From Pararoseomonas baculiformis (GTDB lineage Bacteria; Pseudomonadota; Alphaproteobacteria; Acetobacterales; Acetobacteraceae): 64,000 nt of DNA. The notes beneath the pieces are model-generated. The model was not told the origin of the DNA. It did not search any database and saw only the letters and a program-made list of their open reading frames with translations. Of the stretch, positions 1-8,587 are shown one piece after another. Every line of letters starts with the position of its first letter. Positions within the stretch are counted from its first letter, which is position 1. Location: contig NZ_JAGIZB010000003.1 of the NCBI RefSeq assembly GCF_017813395.1, positions 221,306 through 285,305 on the forward strand, given 5' to 3'. The position numbers were made by a program, and so were the translations under genes.

Positions 1-95
1 CCGCCTCGGCCTTCGCCCGCGCCGCCGCCCTTCCTGGCTGGGGCCAGCGCATGGCCCCTCTTCTCGACCGCATCGACAAGGCACCCCATCCGTGA
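1..95 (+). CDS. C-terminal end of an unidentified protein (cut by window edge)
   Basis: An open frame enters from the left edge with codons in phase from base 3 and stops at TGA 93-95. The visible 30 residues are Ala/Arg-rich and end in DRIDKAPHP. The stop overlaps the GTG start of the next gene in a GTGA arrangement, which suggests translational coupling and a shared operon. Too little is visible to name a family. Confidence 0.55.
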   Translation, partial: ASAFARAAALPGWGQRMAPLLDRIDKAPHP

Positions 96-2599
96 CCCTG
101 CGCGCCGATCCCGCCCACCTCCCCCGCCTCGCAGGTGGCCGCCCGCTCGTGCTGGTCGCCGAGGGCGTGATGGACCCCTCGCCGCTTGCCGCACCCGCGC
201 TCGATGTCTGGATCGTTGCGAACCGCGGCGGCGTGAACCTCCTGCTGCCGCTCGGCACGCGCGCCGGCAGCCCGGAGGCAGCGGCCGAACTGCCCTCGCC
301 ACCGGCCGGCACCCTGGCGGTGATCGCGAGCGAGAGGCTGCGCGTGGCCCCGCTCCTGCGCTGGTGGGCCGAGGCCTCGGGCCTGCCCGCACCGCCCTTC
401 CTGTTGGCCGCCACCGGGCAGGCCGCCCTGCCGGGGTTGCTGGCTTTGCTGGCCGAATCCCTCGCCACCTCGGCCGGCCGGGAGGCGGAGGCCCTGCGGG
501 CCGTGGTCGCAGCCCGGCAGGAGATGGAGGAAACCCGGGAGGCCATGGCCGACACGGTGCGGATGCTGGCCCATCGTCCGCCCGCCGAGCCCCGGCTGGT
601 CCTGTCCGGCGAGGCGGGCGATGCGGCACCCGTCACCGGTGCGGCTCGGCACAAGCTGGGCACGGGGCTGGCGGGGCTGGCCGCCCTCGCGGTTCATATC
701 GCCGGGCCTGCCACCGGGCCGGGGCTGCTGCGCCTGCGCCTCCTCGCGGCCGAGAGCGACAGGGTGGTCGGCGCCTGGGCTATCCCGGCGGCGGACCTAT
801 CGCCCGGCTGGCTCACGCTCGACCTGCCCACCCCCCTCGGCCCGCTGCGGGAGACCGCGCTACTGGAGATCGTGCCTGAAGGGGACAGCCTCCCACCCCT
901 TTCCCGCGAGGCGCGCTGGGCCGGCGCCGAGGGCGAGCATCCGCTGGCGGTGCGGGCCTGGGCCGGCGCGCCCGGCAGTCGCTACCTCGCCCCGGCGCAT
1001 TGGATGCCGGAGGAGGTCGGGCTGAGCCTCCCGCGCGCCGATATCCCACTGGCCCTTCCCGAAGCGACCTGGGAGTCGGCGCGCGCAATCGAAGGCCAGA
1101 TGGACCAGGTGGCGCTCGGCGATGAGGCGCCCCGGCCGCTCCTGCGCGCGCCGGCCGGTGGCCGGGCAATCCTGCTCATCCCGTATCTGCACGCGGCGGG
1201 GCTGGACCGGGTCCGCGTTGCCTTCGCCGGGGGCGCCGCCCCGGGCGCCTCGGTCTGCCTCTGGGTACATCCGGTCGATGCCCTGCCCGAGAACCCCGCC
1301 CAGCTGGACCGGATGGCACAGGGATCGGCCACGACCGGGTGGCGGAGCCTGCCCGAGGAGGGGCTGGAGCTGGCTCTCCCGCTTTCCGCGCATCTCTCGG
1401 GCCGGGCGAGCCTTGCGGTCGGCCTGCGAGCGGGCCCGGACGGCGTTGATATAGAACTGGCCCAGGTGGCGCTCTCCGCGATTCCGATGGGGGAGGCCCT
1501 TCCGGCCCCCTCCGCCGTATCCGGCATAGCGGTGCCGGCGAGCCCGACGGCCACGGCAGCGGCCATGCCCAAAATGCCAGTACGAGAGGCGGTTCCGGCA
1601 CAGCCCGCGCCCCCGACGGCCGCTGCTGTCACCGCGCCGGCTTCCGCCGTCGCTCCGGCACCCATCCCTGCCGCGGCCCCGGTGCCGGCCGCGCCGCCAG
1701 CCGAGCCGGTGCAACCGCCGAAGCTGCCGCCCGCGCCGCTGCCGATCGAGCCCGCCCCGGTCATGCGGCCCGCCCTGCCGCCCGCGCCCCAGCCGGCACC
1801 GGTCGCGCCGCCGGCTCGGCCCATTTCCATGCCGGTTTCCGTGCCGGCGCCCTTGCCTCCGGCGATGGTGCCGGCAGCCGGTGCGCCAGCGGCTCCGGAA
1901 CCGCTGCGCGCCTCACCGGCGCGTGCCGTTCCAGAGGCCGCATCGTCCGCACCAGCCGCTCCGGCCGCGCCGCAGCGCGTCTACATCCCGCCCAGCTTGC
2001 CGTTGCCGCCCATGCCCCGCCCCATCGGCGCGGCGCCCCAGACCCCTGCTCCGGGCCCGGGGGCCCCAGCCCAGGCGGCGGCCCCGACTCCTTCCACCCC
2101 GCCGCGTCCCGCCGTGCCGCCAGTGCGCGCAACGCCGACCAATGTGGCGCCCGGACGTGCGCCGGCTCGCTTTGAGGCAGTGCGGCTGCATCAGCATCTG
2201 CCGGGCGAGTCCTATCGCCACCTGGACATCACCATCGCCAGCCTGGCGAGCGGCCCGATGCGCTGGGCTTCCGTGCGGGTGAAGCTAGCGAGCAAGGATG
2301 GCGAGGCGCGGCTGGAATTCCGCCAGGCAGCGGGCTGGCCTCACATGTTCCGGGACTGGCTGGGCCGGGCGAGCGACAAGTTCGGCCCTTTCCTGCGCAT
2401 CACCCAGCCCGAACTGCGCGAGTTCCTCGATTCGATGAAGGATGAGCGCGACGCGGCGATGATGCAGGCCTTGTTCGCCGTGCTTCCCCGGGTGGCCGAA
2501 GACGCGGCGCGACAGGCCGGGCTGTCGGTGGCCGATACGGCCCAGTGGGTGGAGAGCGCCAAGGCGCTGCAGGACGAATCGCAGCGCACGCCAGCCTGA
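92..2599 (+). CDS. Large Pro/Ala-rich protein, DUF6212-like
   Basis: An 835-residue protein starting with GTG inside the stop codon of the preceding gene. Residues 1-160 form an alpha/beta-looking domain ending in a helical stretch rich in Glu and Arg. Residues about 175-470 look like beta-sandwich repeats with alternating hydrophobic residues. Residues about 480-690 are a low-complexity Pro/Ala/Val linker, and the last 130 residues are a compact conserved-looking domain. From memory the N-terminal part resembles DUF6212 proteins of Roseomonas relatives, which have no known function; I cannot confirm this without a search. There is no signal peptide or membrane segment. The TPR-glycosyltransferase at 8588 hints at a surface-glycan context, but that is only inference. 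Confidence 0.7.
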   Translation: MTLRADPAHLPRLAGGRPLVLVAEGVMDPSPLAAPALDVWIVANRGGVNLLLPLGTRAGSPEAAAELPSPPAGTLAVIASERLRVAPLLRWWAEASGLPAPPFLLAATGQAALPGLLALLAESLATSAGREAEALRAVVAARQEMEETREAMADTVRMLAHRPPAEPRLVLSGEAGDAAPVTGAARHKLGTGLAGLAALAVHIAGPATGPGLLRLRLLAAESDRVVGAWAIPAADLSPGWLTLDLPTPLGPLRETALLEIVPEGDSLPPLSREARWAGAEGEHPLAVRAWAGAPGSRYLAPAHWMPEEVGLSLPRADIPLALPEATWESARAIEGQMDQVALGDEAPRPLLRAPAGGRAILLIPYLHAAGLDRVRVAFAGGAAPGASVCLWVHPVDALPENPAQLDRMAQGSATTGWRSLPEEGLELALPLSAHLSGRASLAVGLRAGPDGVDIELAQVALSAIPMGEALPAPSAVSGIAVPASPTATAAAMPKMPVREAVPAQPAPPTAAAVTAPASAVAPAPIPAAAPVPAAPPAEPVQPPKLPPAPLPIEPAPVMRPALPPAPQPAPVAPPARPISMPVSVPAPLPPAMVPAAGAPAAPEPLRASPARAVPEAASSAPAAPAAPQRVYIPPSLPLPPMPRPIGAAPQTPAPGPGAPAQAAAPTPSTPPRPAVPPVRATPTNVAPGRAPARFEAVRLHQHLPGESYRHLDITIASLASGPMRWASVRVKLASKDGEARLEFRQAAGWPHMFRDWLGRASDKFGPFLRITQPELREFLDSMKDERDAAMMQALFAVLPRVAEDAARQAGLSVADTAQWVESAKALQDESQRTPA

Positions 2600-2604
2600 C
2601 CGGG

Positions 2605-2633
2605 GGGCCGGGGAGAACCGCGCTCCCCGGCCC
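2605..2633. terminator. Bidirectional hairpin between convergent genes
   Basis: A perfect 11-bp inverted repeat (GGGCCGGGGAG at 2605-2615, CTCCCCGGCCC at 2623-2633) has a 7-base loop. It lies exactly between the stop of the plus-strand gene ending at 2599 and the stop of the minus-strand thiolase at 2642. There is no T-run, which is usual for GC-rich alphaproteobacterial terminators. Confidence 0.6.
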
Positions 2634-2641
2634 AGCTCGGC

Positions 2642-3850
2642 TCAGACCCGCTCGATCACCATGGCGATGCCCTGCCCGACGCCGATGCACATGGTGCAGA
2701 GCGCGTAGCGCCCGCCGCGCCGGTGCAGCTCATGCATGGCGGTCTGCACCAGCCGTGCACCGCTCATCCCGAGCGGATGGCCGAGGGCGATGGCCCCGCC
2801 ATTGGGGTTCACATGTTCAGCGTCATCGGGCAGGCCGAGATCGCGGGTGACGGCCAGGGCCTGGGCGGCAAAAGCCTCGTTCAGCTCAATGACATCAATG
2901 TCGGCGAGCGTCAGGCCGGCCTTTTCCAGGACCTTGCGCGCGGCGGGCGCCGGGCCGAAGCCCATGATGCGGGGCGGCACCCCGGCCGTGGCGGACGCCA
3001 CCACCCGGGCGCGCGGGGTAAGGCCCTGGCGCTTCGCCATGGCTTCGTCGGCCAGGATGATGGCGCAGGACCCGTCATTCACGCCCGAGGCATTGCCCGC
3101 GGTCACGCTGCCGCCCTCCTTGCGGAAGGGGGTGGGCAGCTTGGCCAGCCCCTCGGCCGTGGTCTCCGGCCGCAGATGCTCGTCCTGCTCGAAGACCACG
3201 GGGTCCCCCTTGCGGCGGGGAATGGTAACGGGAACGATTTCCTCGGCGAAGCGGCCGGCCTTTTGCGCCGCAGCGGCGCGGTGCTGGCTGCGCAGGGCGA
3301 AGGCGTCCTGGTCCGCGCGGCTGACCTGGAAATCCTGCGCGACGTTCTCGGCCGTCTCGGGCATCGAATCCACGCCGTGCCGGGCCTTCATCAACGGGTT
3401 CACGAAACGCCAGCCGATGGTGGTGTCGTAGATCTCGGCGACGCGGCCGAAGGCCTCGGTGCTCTTGCCCTGGACGAAGGGGGCGCGGGTCATGCTCTCC
3501 ACCCCGCCGGCCAGCATGAAGGACGCCTCGCCCGCCTTGATGGCGCGGGCCGCGATGCCGACGGCATCCATCCCGGAGCCGCAGAGGCGGTTCACCGTGC
3601 TGCCGCCGATGCTGTCCGGCAGCCCGGCGAGAAGCAGCGCCATCCGGGCGACATTGCGGTTGTCCTCCCCGGCCTGGTTCGCGCAGCCATAGATCACATC
3701 GTCCAGCGCGGCCCAGTCCACGCCGGGATGGCGCGCCATCAGTGCCTTGAGCGGCACGGCGCCCAGGTCATCCGCCCTGACCGCGGAAAGGCCGCCGGCA
3801 TATCGCCCGATGGCGGTGCGCGCCGCGTCACAGATGAAGGCTTCGGCCAT
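2642..3850 (-). CDS. pcaF: Acetyl-CoA C-acyltransferase, 3-oxoadipyl-CoA thiolase type
   Basis: A 402-residue thiolase, the normal length for the family. The nucleophile region reads [12 protein letters not shown] (active Cys near residue 90). The C-terminal motifs are [11 protein letters not shown], the [14 protein letters not shown] glycine-rich loop, and [10 protein letters not shown] with the second catalytic Cys. The [15 protein letters not shown] stretch is typical of PcaF/PaaJ beta-ketoadipyl-CoA thiolases, so cleavage of 3-oxoadipyl-CoA to succinyl-CoA and acetyl-CoA is likely. No other aromatic-catabolism gene is nearby, so a general fatty-acid role cannot be excluded. I start at the ATG encoding MAEAF, which has GGAGG just upstream; the frame stays open 42 bases further. 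Confidence 0.85.
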   Translation of the reverse strand: MAEAFICDAARTAIGRYAGGLSAVRADDLGAVPLKALMARHPGVDWAALDDVIYGCANQAGEDNRNVARMALLLAGLPDSIGGSTVNRLCGSGMDAVGIAARAIKAGEASFMLAGGVESMTRAPFVQGKSTEAFGRVAEIYDTTIGWRFVNPLMKARHGVDSMPETAENVAQDFQVSRADQDAFALRSQHRAAAAQKAGRFAEEIVPVTIPRRKGDPVVFEQDEHLRPETTAEGLAKLPTPFRKEGGSVTAGNASGVNDGSCAIILADEAMAKRQGLTPRARVVASATAGVPPRIMGFGPAPAARKVLEKAGLTLADIDVIELNEAFAAQALAVTRDLGLPDDAEHVNPNGGAIALGHPLGMSGARLVQTAMHELHRRGGRYALCTMCIGVGQGIAMVIERV

Positions 3851-3916
3851 GGCGTCCTCCGTTGCTGGTCCTGTCCCATGGAGGAAGCGCATCCGGGCCG
3901 GCGGGGCAAGCGCCGG

Positions 3917-4120
3917 CTACGGACCTCTCTCCTCGCCGGTGCTCCCCCAGGCGGCGTGCCGGGGCAGGAGCGCGGCCTGGGCGAGCCCCCGCGCCTCAGC
4001 CTCGAAAGCCAGTTGGAGGCGGCGAACCGCCCGCTCCGGAAGCACGGGGCGGGTGGTGAGAGGGCCGGGCTCGCGCGGTGGGGCCGCTCCGGGTGCGGGG
4101 GACAGGGTGCGGTGTTCCAT
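3917..4120 (-). CDS. Possible small protein upstream of thiolase (doubtful)
   Basis: A 67-codon frame from ATG 4120 to TAG 3917, in the same direction as the thiolase and 66 bases from its start. The product is rich in Pro, Ala, Arg and Leu, with a plausible amphipathic helix near residues 30-52. There is no convincing ribosome binding site, and random open frames of this size are common at this GC content. No family is recognised; it may simply be leader DNA. Confidence 0.2.
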   Translation of the reverse strand: MEHRTLSPAPGAAPPREPGPLTTRPVLPERAVRRLQLAFEAEARGLAQAALLPRHAAWGSTGEERGP

Positions 4121-4188
4121 CGGCGCAACTTGGCGCGATGATCATGAAGGCCAAGTGAATGCCCGGCCTTCCACAGCGGGTGTGTGCC

Positions 4189-4217
4189 CTTCCACGAAGC
4201 CGTCATCTTCCTGTAGT
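4189..4217 (+). promoter_or_regulatory. Candidate Pho box upstream of ugpB
   Basis: Three 7-base units in an 11-base period resemble the PhoB half-site CTGTCAT: CTTCCAC (4189-4195), CCGTCAT (4200-4206, 6 of 7 matches) and CTGTAGT (4211-4217, 5 of 7). They lie about 57 bases upstream of the ugpB start. In Escherichia coli the ugp operon belongs to the Pho regulon, so the position fits. The outer units are degenerate and the -10 box is unclear. Confidence 0.35.
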
Positions 4218-4273
4218 CTGTTTGCAACACGGGGCGGCTAACCCCGGCCCACTCCTCTCAGGGAAGGAATCAC

Positions 4274-5623
4274 GTGATGCGGCGACGCCATCTTGCCGCC
4301 GGCGCTCTTGCGCTGGCGAGTCTCATCGGCACGGGCCCGGGCGCGCTGGCGCAGCAGCAGCCGGTCGAAATCCAGTTCTGGCACGGGTTGAACCAGCCGC
4401 TGGGCGGCATGCTCGAGCAGCTGGCCACCGATTTCAACGGTACCCAGTCCCAGTACAAGGTGGTGCCGAGCTTCCGCGGTGGCTATGCCGAGACCGTGGT
4501 GGCGGCGATCGCCGCGTTCCGCTCCAACACCGCGCCGCATATCGTCCAGATGTTCGAGGTCGGCACGGGCACGATGATGTCCGCCGGCCGGGCCATCAAG
4601 CCTTTGCACGAGCTAATCGCCGAGACCGGCGTGGCGATCGACACGCGCGACTTCATCGGCCCCGTTGCCGGCTACTACGCCGCCGCCGACGGCAAGCTGA
4701 TGGCCATGCCCTTCAACAGCAGCACGGCCATCGCCTTCTACAACAAGGACATGTTCCAGCGCGCCGGGCTGGACCCGAACAGCTTCCCCGCCACATGGGA
4801 AGGCGTGGAGCAGGCCGCGCGCAAGCTGAAGGCCGCCGGCATCGCCTGCCCCATGACCACGGCCTGGCCGAGCTGGCTGATGGTGGAGCAGCTGCTGGCC
4901 ATCCATGACGTGCCGCTAGCCACCCGCGCCAACGGGTTCGAGGGGCTGGACACGCAGCTGAACCTCACGAACCCCGTACTGACCAAGCACCTGACGAATC
5001 TGGTGAACTGGCAGAAGGAAGGCCTGTTCCGCTACGCCGGCCGCGACACGGCGGGCGACCCGCTCTTCCCCGCCGGTGAATGCGCCATCACCTTTGCCTC
5101 CTCCGGCCTGCGCGCCCGCATCACGCGTGAGGCCCGCTTCGAATGGGGCGCGGCCATGCTGCCCTATTACGAGGGCACCTCCCCGCGTAACTCCATCATC
5201 GGCGGCGCGGCCCTCTGGACCATGAATCGCGGCCCGAATGCCCGGCGCAGCCCGGAAGAGCTGAAGGGCGTGGCGGAGTTCTTCCGCTACATCTCCAGCC
5301 CGGCCGTGATGGCGAAGTGGCACCAGGACACCGGCTATGTCCCCGTGACCCGCTCCGCCTATGAGGCGACTAAGGCGGCCGGCTTCTACCAGCGGAACCC
5401 GGGTGCCGATGTGCCGATCGAGCAGATGCTGCGCGGCGGTGAACCCACGGCGAACAGCCGCGGCATCCGCCTGGGCGGCTTCATCGAGATCCGCAACATC
5501 ATCCAGGAGGAGATGGAGCGGGCCTTCCAGGGACAGGTGACGCCGGAGCAGGCCCTGGCCAGCGCCAATACCCGCGGCAATCAGGTGCTGCGCAACTTCG
5601 AGCGCACAAACCGCAACAACTGA
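4274..5623 (+). CDS. ugpB: sn-glycerol-3-phosphate ABC transporter substrate-binding protein
   Basis: A 449-residue periplasmic binding protein of the family-1 (MalE/UgpB) fold. The N-terminus MMRRRH plus a hydrophobic stretch ending GALAQQQ is a secretion signal, cleaved near residue 26. The mature start, [20 protein letters not shown], is highly characteristic of UgpB. It would capture glycerol-3-phosphate or glycerophosphodiesters for the UgpAE-UgpC importer encoded directly downstream. GTG at 4274 and ATG at 4277 are adjacent possible starts behind GGGAAGGA. A strong hairpin follows the stop codon, a common way to keep binding-protein mRNA more abundant than permease mRNA. Confidence 0.9.
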   Translation: MMRRRHLAAGALALASLIGTGPGALAQQQPVEIQFWHGLNQPLGGMLEQLATDFNGTQSQYKVVPSFRGGYAETVVAAIAAFRSNTAPHIVQMFEVGTGTMMSAGRAIKPLHELIAETGVAIDTRDFIGPVAGYYAAADGKLMAMPFNSSTAIAFYNKDMFQRAGLDPNSFPATWEGVEQAARKLKAAGIACPMTTAWPSWLMVEQLLAIHDVPLATRANGFEGLDTQLNLTNPVLTKHLTNLVNWQKEGLFRYAGRDTAGDPLFPAGECAITFASSGLRARITREARFEWGAAMLPYYEGTSPRNSIIGGAALWTMNRGPNARRSPEELKGVAEFFRYISSPAVMAKWHQDTGYVPVTRSAYEATKAAGFYQRNPGADVPIEQMLRGGEPTANSRGIRLGGFIEIRNIIQEEMERAFQGQVTPEQALASANTRGNQVLRNFERTNRNN

Positions 5624-5631
5624 TAGCGTTC

Positions 5632-5658
5632 CGCCGGGCGGGGTTGCCCCGCCCGGCG
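5632..5658 (+). other. Perfect 12-bp hairpin between ugpB and ugpA
   Basis: CGCCGGGCGGGG (5632-5643) and CCCCGCCCGGCG (5647-5658) pair perfectly around a 3-base TTG loop. The hairpin starts 8 bases after the ugpB stop and ends 14 bases before ugpA. There is no T-run. It may be a partial terminator or an mRNA 3'-end stabiliser that raises UgpB over the permeases. Confidence 0.6.
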
Positions 5659-5672
5659 CGACGAAGGGCACC

Positions 5673-6554
5673 ATGCAGAAAAAAGTCATCTTCCGCGGCC
5701 GCCTCCTGCCGCTGGCGCTGCTGGCGCCTCAGCTCGCGGTGACCTTCGTGTTCTTCTTCTGGCCGGCTGGCCAGGCGATCTACCAGTCCCTGCTGCGGGA
5801 GGATGCCTTCGGCTTCTCCCGCGAGTTCGTGGGGCTGGAGAACTTCCACGAGGTGCTGGCGGACCCGAACTGGGTGAACGCCGCCCTCAACACTCTTGTC
5901 TTCTCCTCCTGCGTGGCGGGACTGGCCCTCAGCCTCGCGCTTTTCCTCGCGGTGCAGGCGGATAAGTCGCTGCGCGGCGCCACGATGTATCGCAGCCTGC
6001 TCATCTGGCCCTATGCGGTGGCGCCCGCCGTGGCCGCGGTGCTCTGGCTCTTCCTTTTCCAGCCGCAGATCGGGCTGATCGGGAAGGGGCTGAACGCAAT
6101 CGGCATCCCCTGGGACTACAGGCTGAACGGCACCCATGCGATGATCTTGGTGATCATCGCCGCGGCCTGGAAGCAGCTGGCCTACAACTTCATCTTCTTC
6201 CTTGCAGGGCTGCAATCCATTCCCGCCAGCGTGCTGGAAGCCGCCGCCATCGATGGCGCGCGCCCGGCGCGGCGCTTCTGGACGGTGGTGTTCCCCTTGC
6301 TCTCCCCCACCACCTTCTTCCTGCTGGTGGTGAACCTGACCTACGCCTTCTTCGAAACCTTCGGCATCATCCATGCCCTCACCAATGGCGGGCCGGCGAA
6401 GGCGACGGAGACGCTGATCTACAAGGTTTATGTGGACGGGGTTGAGAACCTGAATCTCGGCCAGTCCGCCGCCCAGAGCGTGATTCTCATGATCATCGTG
6501 ATCGGGCTGACGGCAATCCAGTTCCGCGCGATCGAGAAGAAGGTGCACTACTGA
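5673..6554 (+). CDS. ugpA: sn-glycerol-3-phosphate ABC transporter permease UgpA
   Basis: A 293-residue inner-membrane permease with about six hydrophobic segments: residues about 10-30, 72-95, 108-132, 157-180, 205-227 and 262-285. The cytoplasmic EAA loop near residues 190-207 ([20 protein letters not shown]) is the coupling site for the ATPase. It belongs to the MalF/UgpA branch and pairs with UgpE to form the channel. Its TGA overlaps the ATG of ugpE by one base, so the two permeases are probably translationally coupled. Confidence 0.9.
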   Translation: MQKKVIFRGRLLPLALLAPQLAVTFVFFFWPAGQAIYQSLLREDAFGFSREFVGLENFHEVLADPNWVNAALNTLVFSSCVAGLALSLALFLAVQADKSLRGATMYRSLLIWPYAVAPAVAAVLWLFLFQPQIGLIGKGLNAIGIPWDYRLNGTHAMILVIIAAAWKQLAYNFIFFLAGLQSIPASVLEAAAIDGARPARRFWTVVFPLLSPTTFFLLVVNLTYAFFETFGIIHALTNGGPAKATETLIYKVYVDGVENLNLGQSAAQSVILMIIVIGLTAIQFRAIEKKVHY

Positions 6555-7462
6555 TGGAGGGCAGCCTCGCCACCCCGGCGCCCGTGCTGCAGGACGATGC
6601 GCTGCTGCGCGCCACGCGCCGGCGGAAGCTCGTGTCCCGTATCATCGCGCATGGTGCGCTGATCCTGGGCGTGCTGATCGTCGCCTTCCCGATCTGGATG
6701 ACCCTGGTGGGTTCCACGCATGACGCCGCCACCATCGGCCGGGGCGACGTCCCCCTGCTGCCCGGCGCGCACGCGGTGGAGAACTACACCACCGCCTGGA
6801 ACGAGGGCGGCGGGCGCACCCGCACCACCCCCGCCCAGGTCATGCTGCTCAACAGCCTGCTGATGGCGGTGCTGATCGCGGTCGGGAAGATCCTCATCTC
6901 CATCCTCTCGGCCTATGCGGTGGTGTTCTTCCGGTTTCCGGGCCGGATGGCGGCCTTCTGGGCCATCTTCATCACGCTGATGCTGCCGGTGGAGGTGCGG
7001 ATCATCCCGACCTTCCAGGTCATCGTGGACCTTAATCTCGGGAACACATGGACCGGCCTGATCGTCCCGCTCATCGCTTCTGCCACCGCGACGCTGCTGT
7101 TCCGCCAGTTCTTCCTGACGATCCCCGACGAGTTCGTGGAGGCGGCCAAGATGGATGGCGCGGGTCCGCTGCGCTTCCTCAAGGACGTGGTGCTGCCCCT
7201 CTCCCTGACGAATATCGCCGCGCTCTTTGTCATCCTCTTCATCTATGGGTGGAACCAGTATCTCTGGCCGCTGCTCATCATCAACGATCGTTCCATGGAG
7301 ACGATCGTCGTCGGCCTGTCCAAGATGATCGGCCGCGGCGACTCCCAGAATGACTGGAACACCATCATGGCGACCGCCGTGCTGGCCCTGCTGCCCCCCG
7401 TGCTCGTGGTGGCGCTGATGCAGCGCTGGTTCGTGCGTGGCCTGACCGAAACCGAGAAGTAA
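6554..7462 (+). CDS. ugpE: sn-glycerol-3-phosphate ABC transporter permease UgpE
   Basis: A 302-residue MalG-type permease. A hydrophobic anchor lies at about residues 30-52, followed by a periplasmic loop and five more membrane segments. The EAA motif [20 protein letters not shown] sits near residues 198-217, as expected for contact with UgpC. It overlaps the ugpA stop by one base and is followed four bases later by ugpC. Gene order, lengths and motifs all match the glycerol-3-phosphate importer; a general sugar permease is the only serious alternative. Confidence 0.9.
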   Translation: MEGSLATPAPVLQDDALLRATRRRKLVSRIIAHGALILGVLIVAFPIWMTLVGSTHDAATIGRGDVPLLPGAHAVENYTTAWNEGGGRTRTTPAQVMLLNSLLMAVLIAVGKILISILSAYAVVFFRFPGRMAAFWAIFITLMLPVEVRIIPTFQVIVDLNLGNTWTGLIVPLIASATATLLFRQFFLTIPDEFVEAAKMDGAGPLRFLKDVVLPLSLTNIAALFVILFIYGWNQYLWPLLIINDRSMETIVVGLSKMIGRGDSQNDWNTIMATAVLALLPPVLVVALMQRWFVRGLTETEK

Positions 7463-7466
7463 GCCG

Positions 7467-8534
<1,068 letters not shown>

Positions 8535-8587
8535 TCACGCGCCTTTCCCCTTCCGGCGGCGCCTGTCCCCCGCTACCCATCACCCCG

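Larger units (their letters stand above)
3851..4273. other. Intergenic region between thiolase and ugp operon
   Basis: This 423-base divergent region should hold the promoters of the minus-strand thiolase and the plus-strand ugp operon. It contains one doubtful 67-codon minus-strand frame (listed separately) and a candidate Pho-box array close to ugpB. No RNA gene or repeat was recognised. Confidence 0.5.

Noticed and set aside
2723..4141. Long plus-strand open frame (472 codons) opposite the thiolase
   Set aside because: It is antisense to a clear thiolase, rich in His/Gly/Arg/Asp as expected from reversed GC-rich codons, and resembles no family.
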